Assembly (NCBI GenBank): GCA_963836355.1
Contig: CAWIJO010000006.1
Span: 372,001-436,000 of the forward strand
Direction: 5' to 3'
Length of the DNA: 64,000 nucleotides
Source of the DNA: Palsa-506 sp963836355
GTDB lineage: Bacteria; Actinomycetota; Actinomycetes; Streptosporangiales; Streptosporangiaceae
The notes under the pieces are model-generated. The model searched no databases. It was not told the origin of the DNA and saw nothing but the letters and a program-made list of their open reading frames with translations. Below, in pieces: positions 1 to 8,426 of this stretch (positions within the stretch are counted from its first letter, which is position 1; the number at the start of each line of letters is the position of its first letter). Made by a program: the position numbers and the translations under genes.

Positions 1-2
1 AG

Positions 3-386
3 GCGTTCGCGCGGGTCAGCTCGTACCAGGTGGTTTCGCCCGGCAGCTGGACGGTGCATGCCGCCGGCGCTACCGAGAAGGCCAAGTCTGAGGTCACGCT
101 CGCGGCCGGCAGCATTCGCACGATCGTCGTCCTCGATCACCCTGGTCACCTGTCGATCACCAGCCTCGAGGACGCCGCGGGCAGCAAGGTCACCCCGCAC
201 GGCGCCGTCCCGACTGGTTTCGGCGGCACCGCGCCGCAAGCTGGCTCGTCGCCCATGCCGTGGCTCGGCGCGCTAGCGGCAGGGCTGGCCATGGCGCTGG
301 CCGGCGCCGCCTTCCTGCATCGCCCCGGTCGCCATGCCGGGCGCGGTTCCGGCGCCCGACCGGATCCGGTGACGCCAAGGCGGTGA
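3..386 (+). CDS. DUF4397 domain protein, C-terminal part (runs off left edge)
   Basis: The reading frame is open to the left window edge, so the start is missing. The first visible residues (AFARVSSYQVVSPGSW) match the repeated beta-strand pattern of DUF4397 surface proteins, and the strand-rich part continues to about residue 60. A short linker and one hydrophobic segment (around PWLGALAAGLAMALAGAAF) follow, then a basic tail, the layout of a C-terminal membrane anchor. No canonical LPXTG motif is visible. The stop is 1 bp before a sortase gene, so the two are probably co-transcribed; whether the sortase processes this protein is inference. Confidence 0.72.
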   Translation, partial: AFARVSSYQVVSPGSWTVHAAGATEKAKSEVTLAAGSIRTIVVLDHPGHLSITSLEDAAGSKVTPHGAVPTGFGGTAPQAGSSPMPWLGALAAGLAMALAGAAFLHRPGRHAGRGSGARPDPVTPRR

Positions 387-387
387 G

Positions 388-1101
388 ATGAGCAGATCCC
401 GCGTCCGGCCCGCGGTAGCGGCGATCCTTGCCGTGGGCCTGCTCGCCGCCGGCACCGGTGTGGCCGGCCTGCTCGTGGCCGGCCACACCGGCCGCGGGCC
501 ATTGCGGCCGGGTCGGCCGACCGCGATACCGGTGCCGCCCGGCCGCGCGGCCGCCCCGGTGCCAGCGGGTACCCTGGCGCAGGCGGCGGACGGGCGCGCC
601 GTCGCCCGGCCGGTGGCACTCGTGATCCCGGCCATCGGCCTGCATACCCGCCTGATCAGGCTCGGCATCACGCGGTCCGGCGGGCTGCAGGTGCCGTCGA
701 CCACGACGGTGGCGGGCTGGTACACCGGCAGCCCGCGGCCTGGTGCTATCGGCCCGGCGGTCATCGCTGGTCATATCGACTCCTACCGCGGCCCCGGCGT
801 GTTCTTCCGGCTCCGCCAGTTGCGCCCGCGGGACCGGGTCTACGTCCGCCGGTCTGACGGGGCCCTGGCCGTCTTCACAGTTACCTCCGTTCGTACCTAC
901 CCGAAGGATCATTTCCCGGCGGCCGCGGTATACGGGCCGGTTCCCGGCGCGCAGCTGCGCCTGATCACCTGCGGCGGCAGCTTCGACTCGCGCCTGCGCT
1001 CCTACCTGAGCAATGTGGTCGTCTACGCCGTGGCCGCCGGCCGACCAGGCGGCCCAGGACGGCCGCACGGTGCTGGACTGCCGCACGGCACCGGACGGTA
1101 G
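388..1101 (+). CDS. Class F sortase
   Basis: A 237-residue sortase-fold transpeptidase with an N-terminal membrane segment (about residues 8-32), a Pro/Ala-rich linker and a sortase domain from about residue 74. Catalytic residues can be placed: His129 in AGHIDS, Cys195 in LITCGG and an Arg shortly after (R202/R204, in SRLRSYLSN). Length and the TCGG-type active site match actinobacterial class F sortases, which cut a sorting signal and attach proteins outside the cell. The ATG lies 1 bp after the upstream stop, implying an operon with the DUF4397 protein. The C-terminus is an unusual Gly/Pro/His-rich tail. Confidence 0.9.
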   Translation: MSRSRVRPAVAAILAVGLLAAGTGVAGLLVAGHTGRGPLRPGRPTAIPVPPGRAAAPVPAGTLAQAADGRAVARPVALVIPAIGLHTRLIRLGITRSGGLQVPSTTTVAGWYTGSPRPGAIGPAVIAGHIDSYRGPGVFFRLRQLRPRDRVYVRRSDGALAVFTVTSVRTYPKDHFPAAAVYGPVPGAQLRLITCGGSFDSRLRSYLSNVVVYAVAAGRPGGPGRPHGAGLPHGTGR

Positions 1102-1236
1102 CTATCCTGCGCCGGCGTGTCATGACGCTCCGTTAGCGGGTGCTCCCCGTCGTGGAACGTAGGATCATGCTGCGCCATGACACCCGCCATGAACCCGCAT
1201 GACGCCCGCTAGGACACTCAGCTCAGGGGAGGCCCG

Positions 1237-1662
1237 GTGACGCAGGACACCATCGGCCCGGCCGCACGCGCTCCGCAGGCCGGGATCTACCGTGCTGCCC
1301 GGCAGGACAAGCCGTGGGGACACGAGCTGATCTTCGCCGTCATCGAGGGCAAGTACGTCGGCAAGATCATCCATGTCAAGGCCGGGCACTCGCTGAGCCT
1401 GCAGTATCACCGGGAGAAGGAGGAGACGATCAGTGTGCTTTCCGGCGACGCACTGCTGCTGCACGGCCCGGCCGCCGATCAGCTGACCGAGCAGCGCTTT
1501 GGCCCGGGTGACACCGTCCACCTGCCGCCGGGCATTCTGCACCGGATCACGGCCAGCACCGACGTAACGTTCGTGGAATCGTCGACGGCTGCCCCGGGCT
1601 GGCGGGAAGACGTCGTCCGGCTTGAGGATGCCTACGGGCGCTCGGGCACTAGCGCGCCCTGA
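1237..1662 (+). CDS. Cupin-domain protein (phosphomannose isomerase type II-like)
   Basis: A 141-residue single-domain cupin. The GTG start is preceded by a strong AGGGGAGG ribosome site. The cupin motif 1 region (HSLSLQYHREKEET, then G) supplies metal-ligand candidates His, His and Glu, and motif 2 is present as FGPGDTVHLPPGILHRI. The PWGHE opening resembles the cupin half of mannose-6-phosphate isomerase/mannose-1-phosphate guanylyltransferase proteins, which suggests a sugar or sugar-phosphate ligand, but the substrate cannot be read from sequence. It is followed by an 18-bp direct repeat and the convergent SIMPL gene. Confidence 0.8.
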   Translation: MTQDTIGPAARAPQAGIYRAARQDKPWGHELIFAVIEGKYVGKIIHVKAGHSLSLQYHREKEETISVLSGDALLLHGPAADQLTEQRFGPGDTVHLPPGILHRITASTDVTFVESSTAAPGWREDVVRLEDAYGRSGTSAP

Positions 1663-1669
1663 CGCCGAC

Positions 1670-1706
1670 CGGGCTGCTACCCCTGGCCCCGGGCTGCTAC
1701 CCCTGG
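1670..1706. repeat. 18-bp tandem duplication between convergent genes
   Basis: The unit GGGCTGCTACCCCTGGCC occurs twice in a row just after the cupin stop and at the end of the convergent SIMPL-domain gene. It is one of several short tandem duplications seen at gene ends in this window. Confidence 0.7.
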
Positions 1707-2410
1707 CCGCCGGCGCCAGTATCGTCAGCCACCCTGGTCAGGTCCGGCTGGCTGATTCTGAACCTTGCCTCGACCGTCGCCCGCACCGTCTGCTTCACCG
1801 GTGCCAGGTCGAACGCGAATTCCTCCGGCGATGCCACCCTCGTTCGCTGCGGCAGTCTGGCGGTGAACCTGGGGATGTGCTCGCCCTGGGTCGTGCCGTC
1901 GGTCAGCAGCCTGGCGTCGGCCAGCTCGACCAGGCCGACGACCTTACTGCCGAGCGCGCCCGCGTAATCCTTGGCGCGACGGACCGCGTCGCTTGCGGCC
2001 GCTGCCCTGGCCCGCCGGTGGACCGCGCTGTCCGGCCGCAGTTCCCACCACGGCCCGCCAACCTCGGTCAGCTCTTGCGCCGCCAGCTGGGCCATCAGCT
2101 CGCCGATCCGGTCGAACCCGGTCACTGCGACGGTCTGCCGCACCACGCCCACGTAGCCCGCCACGTGGGACGGCGCCTTGGAGCTACTGAGCTGCGGGCT
2201 AACCCGCAATCCCGAGGTCTGCACCCAGTCGATCTCGTCCGGGAAACTGTCCAGGATCTTGTCGACGGTGGCCGCCCGGTGCTCGAGCAGCTGCATGGCC
2301 CGCGCCCGCTCGGCGTCACGAGCTACGGTACTCACCTCGAGCCGCGCGATCTCCGGATCGACCTCCAGGACGACCTCGCCACGGACGGAAATAAGGGGTT
2401 GTTCTGCCAT
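1697..2410 (-). CDS. SIMPL domain (DUF541) protein
   Basis: A 237-residue protein covered almost entirely by a SIMPL/DUF541 domain: ISVRGEVVLEVDPEIARLEVSTVARD at the start, a helical stretch with VDKILDSF, then the pattern of repeated strands (VAGYVGVVRQTVAVTGFDRIG). SIMPL proteins occur in membrane-associated and periplasmic settings and their biochemistry is poorly known. No signal peptide is visible, so this one may be cytoplasmic. The ATG start follows a purine-rich stretch. It is convergent with the cupin gene. Confidence 0.82.
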   Translation of the reverse strand: MAEQPLISVRGEVVLEVDPEIARLEVSTVARDAERARAMQLLEHRAATVDKILDSFPDEIDWVQTSGLRVSPQLSSSKAPSHVAGYVGVVRQTVAVTGFDRIGELMAQLAAQELTEVGGPWWELRPDSAVHRRARAAAASDAVRRAKDYAGALGSKVVGLVELADARLLTDGTTQGEHIPRFTARLPQRTRVASPEEFAFDLAPVKQTVRATVEARFRISQPDLTRVADDTGAGGQG

Positions 2411-2657
2411 ATGCGCTCCACGGTTTCGGATAGGACGCTACCGCGCCCGGCTGGCCAGCGCCCGGCCAAGCGGGAACATCCTGGCCTGCTGGTAACGTTA
2501 GGACGGAAGCGGCACAATGCTGCCGCCACTCCCGCGGGCGAGCTGCCCGCGCGGTCGCTTCTGTGAGCAGTTCGCTTCCCGGCGGGCCCGATGGCCCGCC
2601 GCCGTCGCCGAGATCTCCTCCCGCTACGCGGCCCCGAACTGCTGATGGAGTTCATCT

Positions 2658-4253
2658 GTGCCCCATAGTCCTGACCGCCATGCGGTCACCCCACGCCGTG
2701 GTGCGGCCGAGTCAGGCCGCCCTGCAGCCGACTCGCGCCGCGCTGCGGCCAGCCCGCGCCGCGGTGGCGCGCCTCGCCGTCGCGACGGTGGCGCGCGGAA
2801 CGGCCCGGCCGTCCGCCGCGACAACAGATTCGCCGTCCGCCGCGATGACCAGGCCACCGAGCTCGATCGCGCGCTGACGGCGGCGCTCGCGGTGCCGCCG
2901 CCGGAGCCGACGACCTTCCGCGAGCTTGGCCTGGCCGGCCAACTGGTTGACGCACTGGCCGGCCGCGGCATCGACATGCCGTTTGCCATCCAGGCCAGAG
3001 CCCTGCCGGACGCCCTGGCGGGCCGCGATGTGCTCGGCCGCGCGCAGACCGGCTCCGGCAAGACGCTGGCCTTCGGCCTGCCGATGCTCACCCGGCTGGC
3101 CAGCCCGGCCGGCCGGCCACGTGACAAGGCCCCCCGCGGCCTCGTCCTGGTTCCGACCCGCGAGCTCGCCAAGCAGGTAGCCGATGTGCTGGCGCCGCTC
3201 GGCCGGACCCTGGGCGTCAGCGTGACCACGGTGTATGGCGGCGCCCCGATCGGCCGCCAGATCGACGCGATCAGGCGCGGCGTCGACATCGTGGTGGCCA
3301 CCCCCGGCCGCCTGATCGACTTGATGGAGCGGCGCGCGGTGACCCTCGCCGAGATCGACATCACCGTGCTCGACGAGGCCGACCACATGGCCGATCTCGG
3401 CTTCCTGCCCGCGGTGACCCGGATTCTCGACGCTACCCCGGCAGGCCGACAGCGGATGCTGTTCTCCGCGACCCTGGACCGCGGCGTCGCCCAGCTTGTG
3501 CATGCCTATCTCAGCGACCCGGCCGTGCATGCCGTGGCTCCCGAGGTGCCGGAGGGCGGGCCGGCCGAGCATCGCGTGCTGGTGCTCTCAGCGCAGGACA
3601 AGGTGCCGGTGGCGGCGGAGATTGCCAGCAGGCCGGCCCGCACGCTGTTCTTCGTCCGCACCAAGCACGGCGCGGACCGGCTCGCCAAGCAGTTCCGCCG
3701 GACCGGCGTCGACGCCGTCGCCATCCACGGGAACCTGAACCAGAACCAGCGGCAGCGGGCGCTTGACGCGTTCGCGGCCGGCCATCCCCGGGTCCTGGTC
3801 GCAACCGACGTCGCCGCCCGCGGCATCCACGTCGACGACATCGAGTTGGTCGTCCATTTCGACCCGCCGAACGATCACAAGGATTACCTGCACCGGTCCG
3901 GGCGCACGGCGCGGGCCGGCGCGACCGGCATGGTGGTGGCGCTCGTCGACCACGCGCAGGCGCGCGATGTCGGCCGCATGCACGACGCGGCCGGGGTGAC
4001 AGCCACCAGGAACGACGTGCAGGCCGGGCACGCCGTGGTACGGCAGATCGCTACCTCGGGAACGCCGTTCCAGCCCACCGAAGTCCCGCCGTCCCGGCCG
4101 GCCGCGCCGCAGCCGATGCCGCGCCGCGCGGCCAGACAGCATCCGGCACCAGCAGATCCGGCACCAGCAGGTCCGGCGCAGGACCTGCCCGACGCTCGCG
4201 CTATCCGCGGCCGGCTGCGCCCTCGACGCGCAGCCGGAACAGCTAGCGGGTGA
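2658..4253 (+). CDS. DEAD-box ATP-dependent RNA helicase
   Basis: A 531-residue helicase with a basic, Arg-rich leader (about 1-70), a Q motif after FREL (about 87-112), Walker A AQTGSGKT at 129-136, PTREL at 166-170, DEAD at 239-242, SAT at 270-272, and in the second RecA domain VATDVAARGI and HRSGRTARAG. All helicase motifs are intact. The C-terminus is a Pro/Arg-rich tail typical of RNA-binding extensions. Such enzymes remodel RNA in ribosome assembly, decay and cold adaptation; the specific role is not visible. Translation starts at GTG; the Arg-rich leader means an internal start cannot be excluded. Confidence 0.93.
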   Translation: MPHSPDRHAVTPRRGAAESGRPAADSRRAAASPRRGGAPRRRDGGARNGPAVRRDNRFAVRRDDQATELDRALTAALAVPPPEPTTFRELGLAGQLVDALAGRGIDMPFAIQARALPDALAGRDVLGRAQTGSGKTLAFGLPMLTRLASPAGRPRDKAPRGLVLVPTRELAKQVADVLAPLGRTLGVSVTTVYGGAPIGRQIDAIRRGVDIVVATPGRLIDLMERRAVTLAEIDITVLDEADHMADLGFLPAVTRILDATPAGRQRMLFSATLDRGVAQLVHAYLSDPAVHAVAPEVPEGGPAEHRVLVLSAQDKVPVAAEIASRPARTLFFVRTKHGADRLAKQFRRTGVDAVAIHGNLNQNQRQRALDAFAAGHPRVLVATDVAARGIHVDDIELVVHFDPPNDHKDYLHRSGRTARAGATGMVVALVDHAQARDVGRMHDAAGVTATRNDVQAGHAVVRQIATSGTPFQPTEVPPSRPAAPQPMPRRAARQHPAPADPAPAGPAQDLPDARAIRGRLRPRRAAGTASG

Positions 4254-4364
4254 CCCCGAAGTAGCGGTCAGCCTGGCCCAGCTGCGGACTACCCGGGATT
4301 TGAAACGGATTGTTCCGTCGCCGGTCCCGGGCTCCCAGCGGCGCGGCAGCGCGCCGCCGGTCCG

Positions 4365-5129
4365 CTAGGCTTCCTGCTCGGTCGGCCGGACCATCAGCTC
4401 GTTGATGATCACATGCTGCGGCCTGGTCACGATGAACCCGATCGCCTCGGCGATGTCCACGGCCTGCAGCCGGCTGATGTCGCCGAAGCGCCGGTTCATC
4501 TGGTCCAGCACATCTGGGCGGTTATGGCCGGCCAGCTCGGTCTCGGTCACGCCGGGCTCCACCACCGATACTCGGACGTGCCGGGCGGCCACCTCTTGCC
4601 GCAGCCCCTCGCTGAACGCGCCGACTCCGAACTTCGTCGCGTTGTAGGCGGCGCTGCCGTTGCGGGCAATCCGGCCCGCCACCGAGCTGACGTTGACCAT
4701 GTCCGCGACCTCTCGCGGGCTGTCCTTCGCGGCGCTGAGCAGATGCGGCAGGGCGGCGTGCGCACAGTACATCAGCCCGAGCAGGTTGACGTCGACCATC
4801 CGGCGCCATTCGTCCACCGGTGCGCCAAGGACGGGCCCGAGCAGCATCAGCCCGGCATTGTTGATCAGCGTATCCAGCCGGCCTAGCTCGGTAACGGTGC
4901 GGTCGACCAGCTGGCGGGCCTGGTCTTCGTCGCTGACGTCGGCCGGGATCACCGTGGCGGTGCCGCCCTCGTTGCGGATCCGCGCCGCCAGCTCGTCCAG
5001 CCGGTCGGCCCGGCGCGCGGCCAGCGCCACCGCAGCCCCGTGCCGGGCGAGCTCAACGGCGGTGGTCACTCCGATCCCGCTCGAGGCGCCGGTAACCAGC
5101 GCAACCGTCCCATCCAGCCGATCAGGCAT
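4365..5129 (-). CDS. SDR family NAD(P)-dependent oxidoreductase
   Basis: A 254-residue classical short-chain dehydrogenase. The cofactor motif TGASSGIG is near residues 14-21, NNAG follows in the middle, the catalytic Ser lies in VNVSSVAG and the YxxxK pair in AAYNATK. ARRADR after beta-2 suggests NADP(H) preference. I start it at the ATG 15 bp inside the longest frame, because GGGAGG sits 5 bp before that ATG; the alternative is a GTG at 5144. It resembles the clavaldehyde/serine dehydrogenase-like SDR subgroup; the substrate is unknown. Confidence 0.9.
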   Translation of the reverse strand: MPDRLDGTVALVTGASSGIGVTTAVELARHGAAVALAARRADRLDELAARIRNEGGTATVIPADVSDEDQARQLVDRTVTELGRLDTLINNAGLMLLGPVLGAPVDEWRRMVDVNLLGLMYCAHAALPHLLSAAKDSPREVADMVNVSSVAGRIARNGSAAYNATKFGVGAFSEGLRQEVAARHVRVSVVEPGVTETELAGHNRPDVLDQMNRRFGDISRLQAVDIAEAIGFIVTRPQHVIINELMVRPTEQEA

Positions 5130-5208
5130 CGAGCCTCCCGCCACGCTGGCGCCGCACCTTTGTGCGGCACGCTTCCCCGCAGAGCCTACGGCGGCCGGTC
5201 CGGCGAAT

Positions 5209-5244
5209 GCGGAAGGGCCGGCCGTGACCGGCCGGCCCTTCCGC
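5209..5244 (-). terminator. Strong GC hairpin after the 5256-5498 fragment
   Basis: A perfect stem of at least 15 bp: GCGGAAGGGCCGGCC pairs with its complement across a six-base loop. It lies directly downstream of the stop of the minus-strand fragment at 5256 and upstream of the SDR gene. There is no long U tract, as is common for actinobacterial terminators. Confidence 0.7.
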
Positions 5245-5255
5245 TCGGCTAGTAG

Positions 5256-5498
5256 TTACTTGATGGTGTAGCTGTACGGGAACGCCGCCAGCTCGTCGGC
5301 GGCGAACTGGCCGTACGGCGGAGCGTTGTCGAGCAGGTCGTCGACGTAGAGGGTGCCGCTCACCGCGGTGCCGGACGGGGTGATCGTCCAGTTGATGGTG
5401 GCCGTCTGGCCCGGGTAAGGCCCGCACTCGCTCGGCGTCGCGAACCAGATCCCGTCCTGGATGGTGCCGCCGACCGGGCTGTAGCTGGCCGTTGCCAT
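5256..5498 (-). pseudogene. Fragment resembling the C-terminal domain of secreted peptidases (S8-like)
   Basis: About 80 residues from an ATG at 5498. The pattern (GIWFATPSECGPYP, then a strand-rich stretch, SGTLYVDD and a final ELAAFPYSYTIK) resembles the C-terminal beta domain at the end of large secreted actinobacterial serine peptidases. No catalytic domain is present upstream; the sequence beyond 5500 goes into the GH9 relic instead. I infer a truncated relic that kept its own terminator. It could instead be a small secreted or structural protein, but there is no signal peptide. Family assignment is by pattern memory only. Confidence 0.42.
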
Positions 5499-5622
5499 AG
5501 TGACTCCATCGCGGACGTTAGCAGGAATGCTTTTCGACGACGATTCATCAAGCCATAACACTTTGATCACGAACCGCGCCAGGCAGCGTCCACCTCGCCA
5601 ACCACAGGCTAAATGACACCGC

Positions 5623-7400
5623 TCAAGGCAACGGTCTTGACAACCCCGCGGCGGCAATTTCTTGCCAGGTGAATGCCAGCGGGGTGAGCGCGGTCAGGTC
5701 GATGGCAGGCTCCACCGTCGAGTAGGACTGGACATTGTCCGCGAAAACGGCGTGCTGCCCGCGAAACGCCGCATAAGGGACGTCGCCGGGCCCGTTTGCC
5801 ACGCAGACCCGCATGTTCGGCACTGTACCGGTGGCCGCGAACGAGTTCGGTCCCTCGACCGTCGCGCCCGCCAGTACCGGCGACTTGCCATCGTGCGAGC
5901 CAACTAGGTTCGCGATCTGGTGCTGCAGGCAGTCGGGGAAGACGGTGCCGTCGCCCACGATCAGCGATACCCCCAGGCGTTGGCGCCGAGGATGTCGTCC
6001 AGCCAGCGCTGGGCCCAGGCCGCGAACACCGGGCGGTGCACCAGCGCGTCATAGGAGTTCGCCATCACCGACAGGCCGGAGCCATGCGCCGCGGTGTCCC
6101 ACTGATCCCAGCTGAACCCGAAGCCGAACGGGTCCTTCGCAGCGGTCCCGATCGCCTTCTCGAGCTGGTCCCGCAGATTCCCCAGCAAGTCCGCCTTGGT
6201 AACCGCCAGGTGGCTGACGTGCTGATTTCTGATGGCGAGGTCGAGCTCGTAGTCGGCGAGCGCGCTGACGTCGTACAGGTTGAGCGTGTCAGAAAGGGCG
6301 CCCGGGCCGTGTATCCACGCCCTGGCCAGGCGGCAGCGGCGCGCAGGTAAGTTGCCGCCGAGCGGACCGGCCAGGCTGGCAGGCGGCCGGAGCTGCCCGC
6401 GGCCTGCAGGGCGCGCGCGAGCTCGGTCGCGCCGAGCATCATGTCATCGCGCCACGTAGTCTCCGGATAGAAGTCATACGGCGCAACGGTGCGCAGCCTG
6501 CCCTTCCAGTGCAGGCTGGCCAGCGCGAAGACGGTCTCCGCCGATCGCAGGCAGCGGGCCGCGTAGGCCGGGTCGGTGCCGCGGTAGACGCGGTAGCAGA
6601 GCGCGAAGTCGGCGGCTAGCCGGCCAGGTTAGGACTGATCGCCGATCCCGGCCTGCCGGCCCGGAAGACCGGCGGATGCCGGATATAGGCGTAGCGCGGA
6701 TTTGCTTTCCGGTAATGGTCATCCGCCTGCGGCAGCCGCCAGATATCATGGTCGCCAAAGTAATAGTTATTTGCCTCGCCGGTGCCGACCTGGTAATAAA
6801 GCGCCTTCGTCCGCTGATCCCACATGCGCTGCAGGAAATCGAGGCCGAATCTCGCCTCGCCACGGAAATCAGTTCGCGCCGCCGGGCCAAGCCGGCCGGG
6901 GAATGCCGCGATGCCCTGCAGCAAGGACGCCACGGTGTAGCTCGTGGTCTCCACGAAATGCAGGTTGTCGCCAGCGTCGAACCAGCCGCCGGACGCGTTG
7001 ATGGTCACGCCGGTGGCGTACCTCGCCAGGCTGCCCTTGAAATTGCCGTCGGCGTTGACCCGGGGAATCCGGTAGGTCATGGCGCGAGCGTTGTTCAGGT
7101 CACCAGGCGCGCTGCGCAGCGGCGTGCGGATGAAAACGGCCCGTCCCGCTGATTGCGGAAGAATGAGCGGGCGTTGGCCAGCGGTCGCGCGTAGGGCTGG
7201 CCAGCCGGAGCGATCTCGAACCAGGGCGACGCGACCGACGGGTGCGCGGCCAGCCCGATCCGGTACCGGCCAGCAGCCCGGACGCCGGAGAAGCGGACCG
7301 CCCATACCCCGCTGTACCGCCTGCTCCACGAACCGAGGAAATGGCTGGCCACCCCGGACGCCGCGATCGCGCAACTCCCGGCTCGAACCAGCACCCAGCG
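5623..7400 (-). pseudogene. Glycoside hydrolase family 9 (endoglucanase) relic with several frameshifts
   Basis: Pieces of one GH9 protein can be read in order on the minus strand. The N-terminal Ig-like part (WAVRFSGVRAAGRYRIGL, near 7300) comes first, then after a frame change near 7130-7145 the catalytic start (GGWFDAGDNLHFVETTSYT), FGLDFLQRMWD and GDHDIWRLPQADD. A stop and frame change follow near 6616 (into LAADFALCYRVYRG), another near 6300 (into LYDVSALADYELD), and another after ANAWGYR near 5960 (into GDGTVFPDCLQHQIANL). The end reads SVEPAIDLTALTPLAF. GH9 enzymes hydrolyse beta-1,4-glucan. With at least four frame breaks no full enzyme can be made. Repeated sequencing error is possible but less likely here. 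Confidence 0.82.
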
Positions 7401-7781
7401 CAGCCCAGCCCCCGGAACCCGGCCGGCCTGCTTCGACTCGCCAGCCTGCCGCGCGTCCCTGGCCCGCCCAGGGCCGCTGGCCCGGCTAGTCGACGTCATG
7501 ATCTCAGCGCCGGAGTCCCCATTCGTCCAGGCGACTGGCGCAGCGCCGGCGGCCCATCCGAGCAGGCTAGTTCAGGACGAACACGGCCACAATGGGCAGC
7601 CAGGCTGCATAATCCGTCTCGGCTCCCCTCCGGGCCGCATGCTGCGCCGCCAGGCTCGCCCGGGCACGCGCGCTGCTATCGGCTATCCGTGTGCTCCGCT
7701 CCTCGAACTCGGCACAGCGGAGTGCGGACCCGCGCGTGAGAGCATGTCGGTGACGGGACCGCGACAGTCACGGGATACATC

Positions 7782-8211
7782 ATGGACGACGCCAAGCGCG
7801 ACACGGACCGGAGCGAGCGGCCTGCCATTCACAATCGCGCCTTACGGGCGCTGATTGCTGTCCTTATCGGTATCCCGGCGGCGGGCTATACGGCAGCAGT
7901 GCTGGCCGGGGACGTTGCACCAAACCGCCAGTTGTCCGGCACCCACCTAATCCTCCTGGTCGTAACTGGGATAGCCATCGTCCTGATTGTCTGGCCGCAG
8001 GATCTCGGGAAGATCAGTTCGCTGTCGGCCGGCGGCGTCCGGGTGGATTTGCGAGCAGTCCAGGACAGCCAGAAGGAGTTGGCTCAGAAACAGGAGGAGT
8101 ATCGGGAAATCCTGCGATTGATTTACCCGTTGCTGCTTCCCTCAAATATGCGCAACCATTTGCGAACTCTAGAGGCAGCGCAACGCGGGGTACATGTAGC
8201 GGACTACAACG
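7782..8211 (+). pseudogene. 5' part of a membrane/coiled-coil protein gene split by the composite transposon
   Basis: It encodes about 143 residues: two hydrophobic segments (around ALIAVLIGIPAAGYTAAVLA and HLILLVVTGIAIVLIVW), a strand, then a charged helix likely to form a coiled coil (DSQKELAQKQEEYREILRLI). The frame reads through GACTACAAC into transposon sequence and stops at 8264. The same GGACTACAACG occurs at the far transposon end (12777-12787), and the frame there continues as GSDPLREELRRLQ. Removing the insert and one repeat gives one 214-residue protein with an N-terminal membrane hairpin and a C-terminal winged-helix-like region. Function unknown. Confidence 0.75.
8201..8211. repeat. 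Target site duplication, left copy (GGACTACAACG)
   Basis: An 11-bp direct repeat flanking the composite element, identical to 12777-12787. The length fits the duplications made by IS4-family transposases. Confidence 0.85.
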
Positions 8212-8426
8212 CAACACCAGGGACTTTAGGTATCTATGCCCGCCTGGGGCGTTGTGATCTTTAAGTCTTTTAGCGGTCTCATTGTCTGAGTTGATGGCAG
8301 GTTTCCCTGCGCCGGGGCATGACAACAGGCCGCGTGACGCCGCGGCGGGCGTGCGGTTCCATGGGCCGCGGCCCCGGCCGGGCCGGGGCGTTTCTCCTTC
8401 CTGACGGTGTTTCAGCAGGTCGCCGG

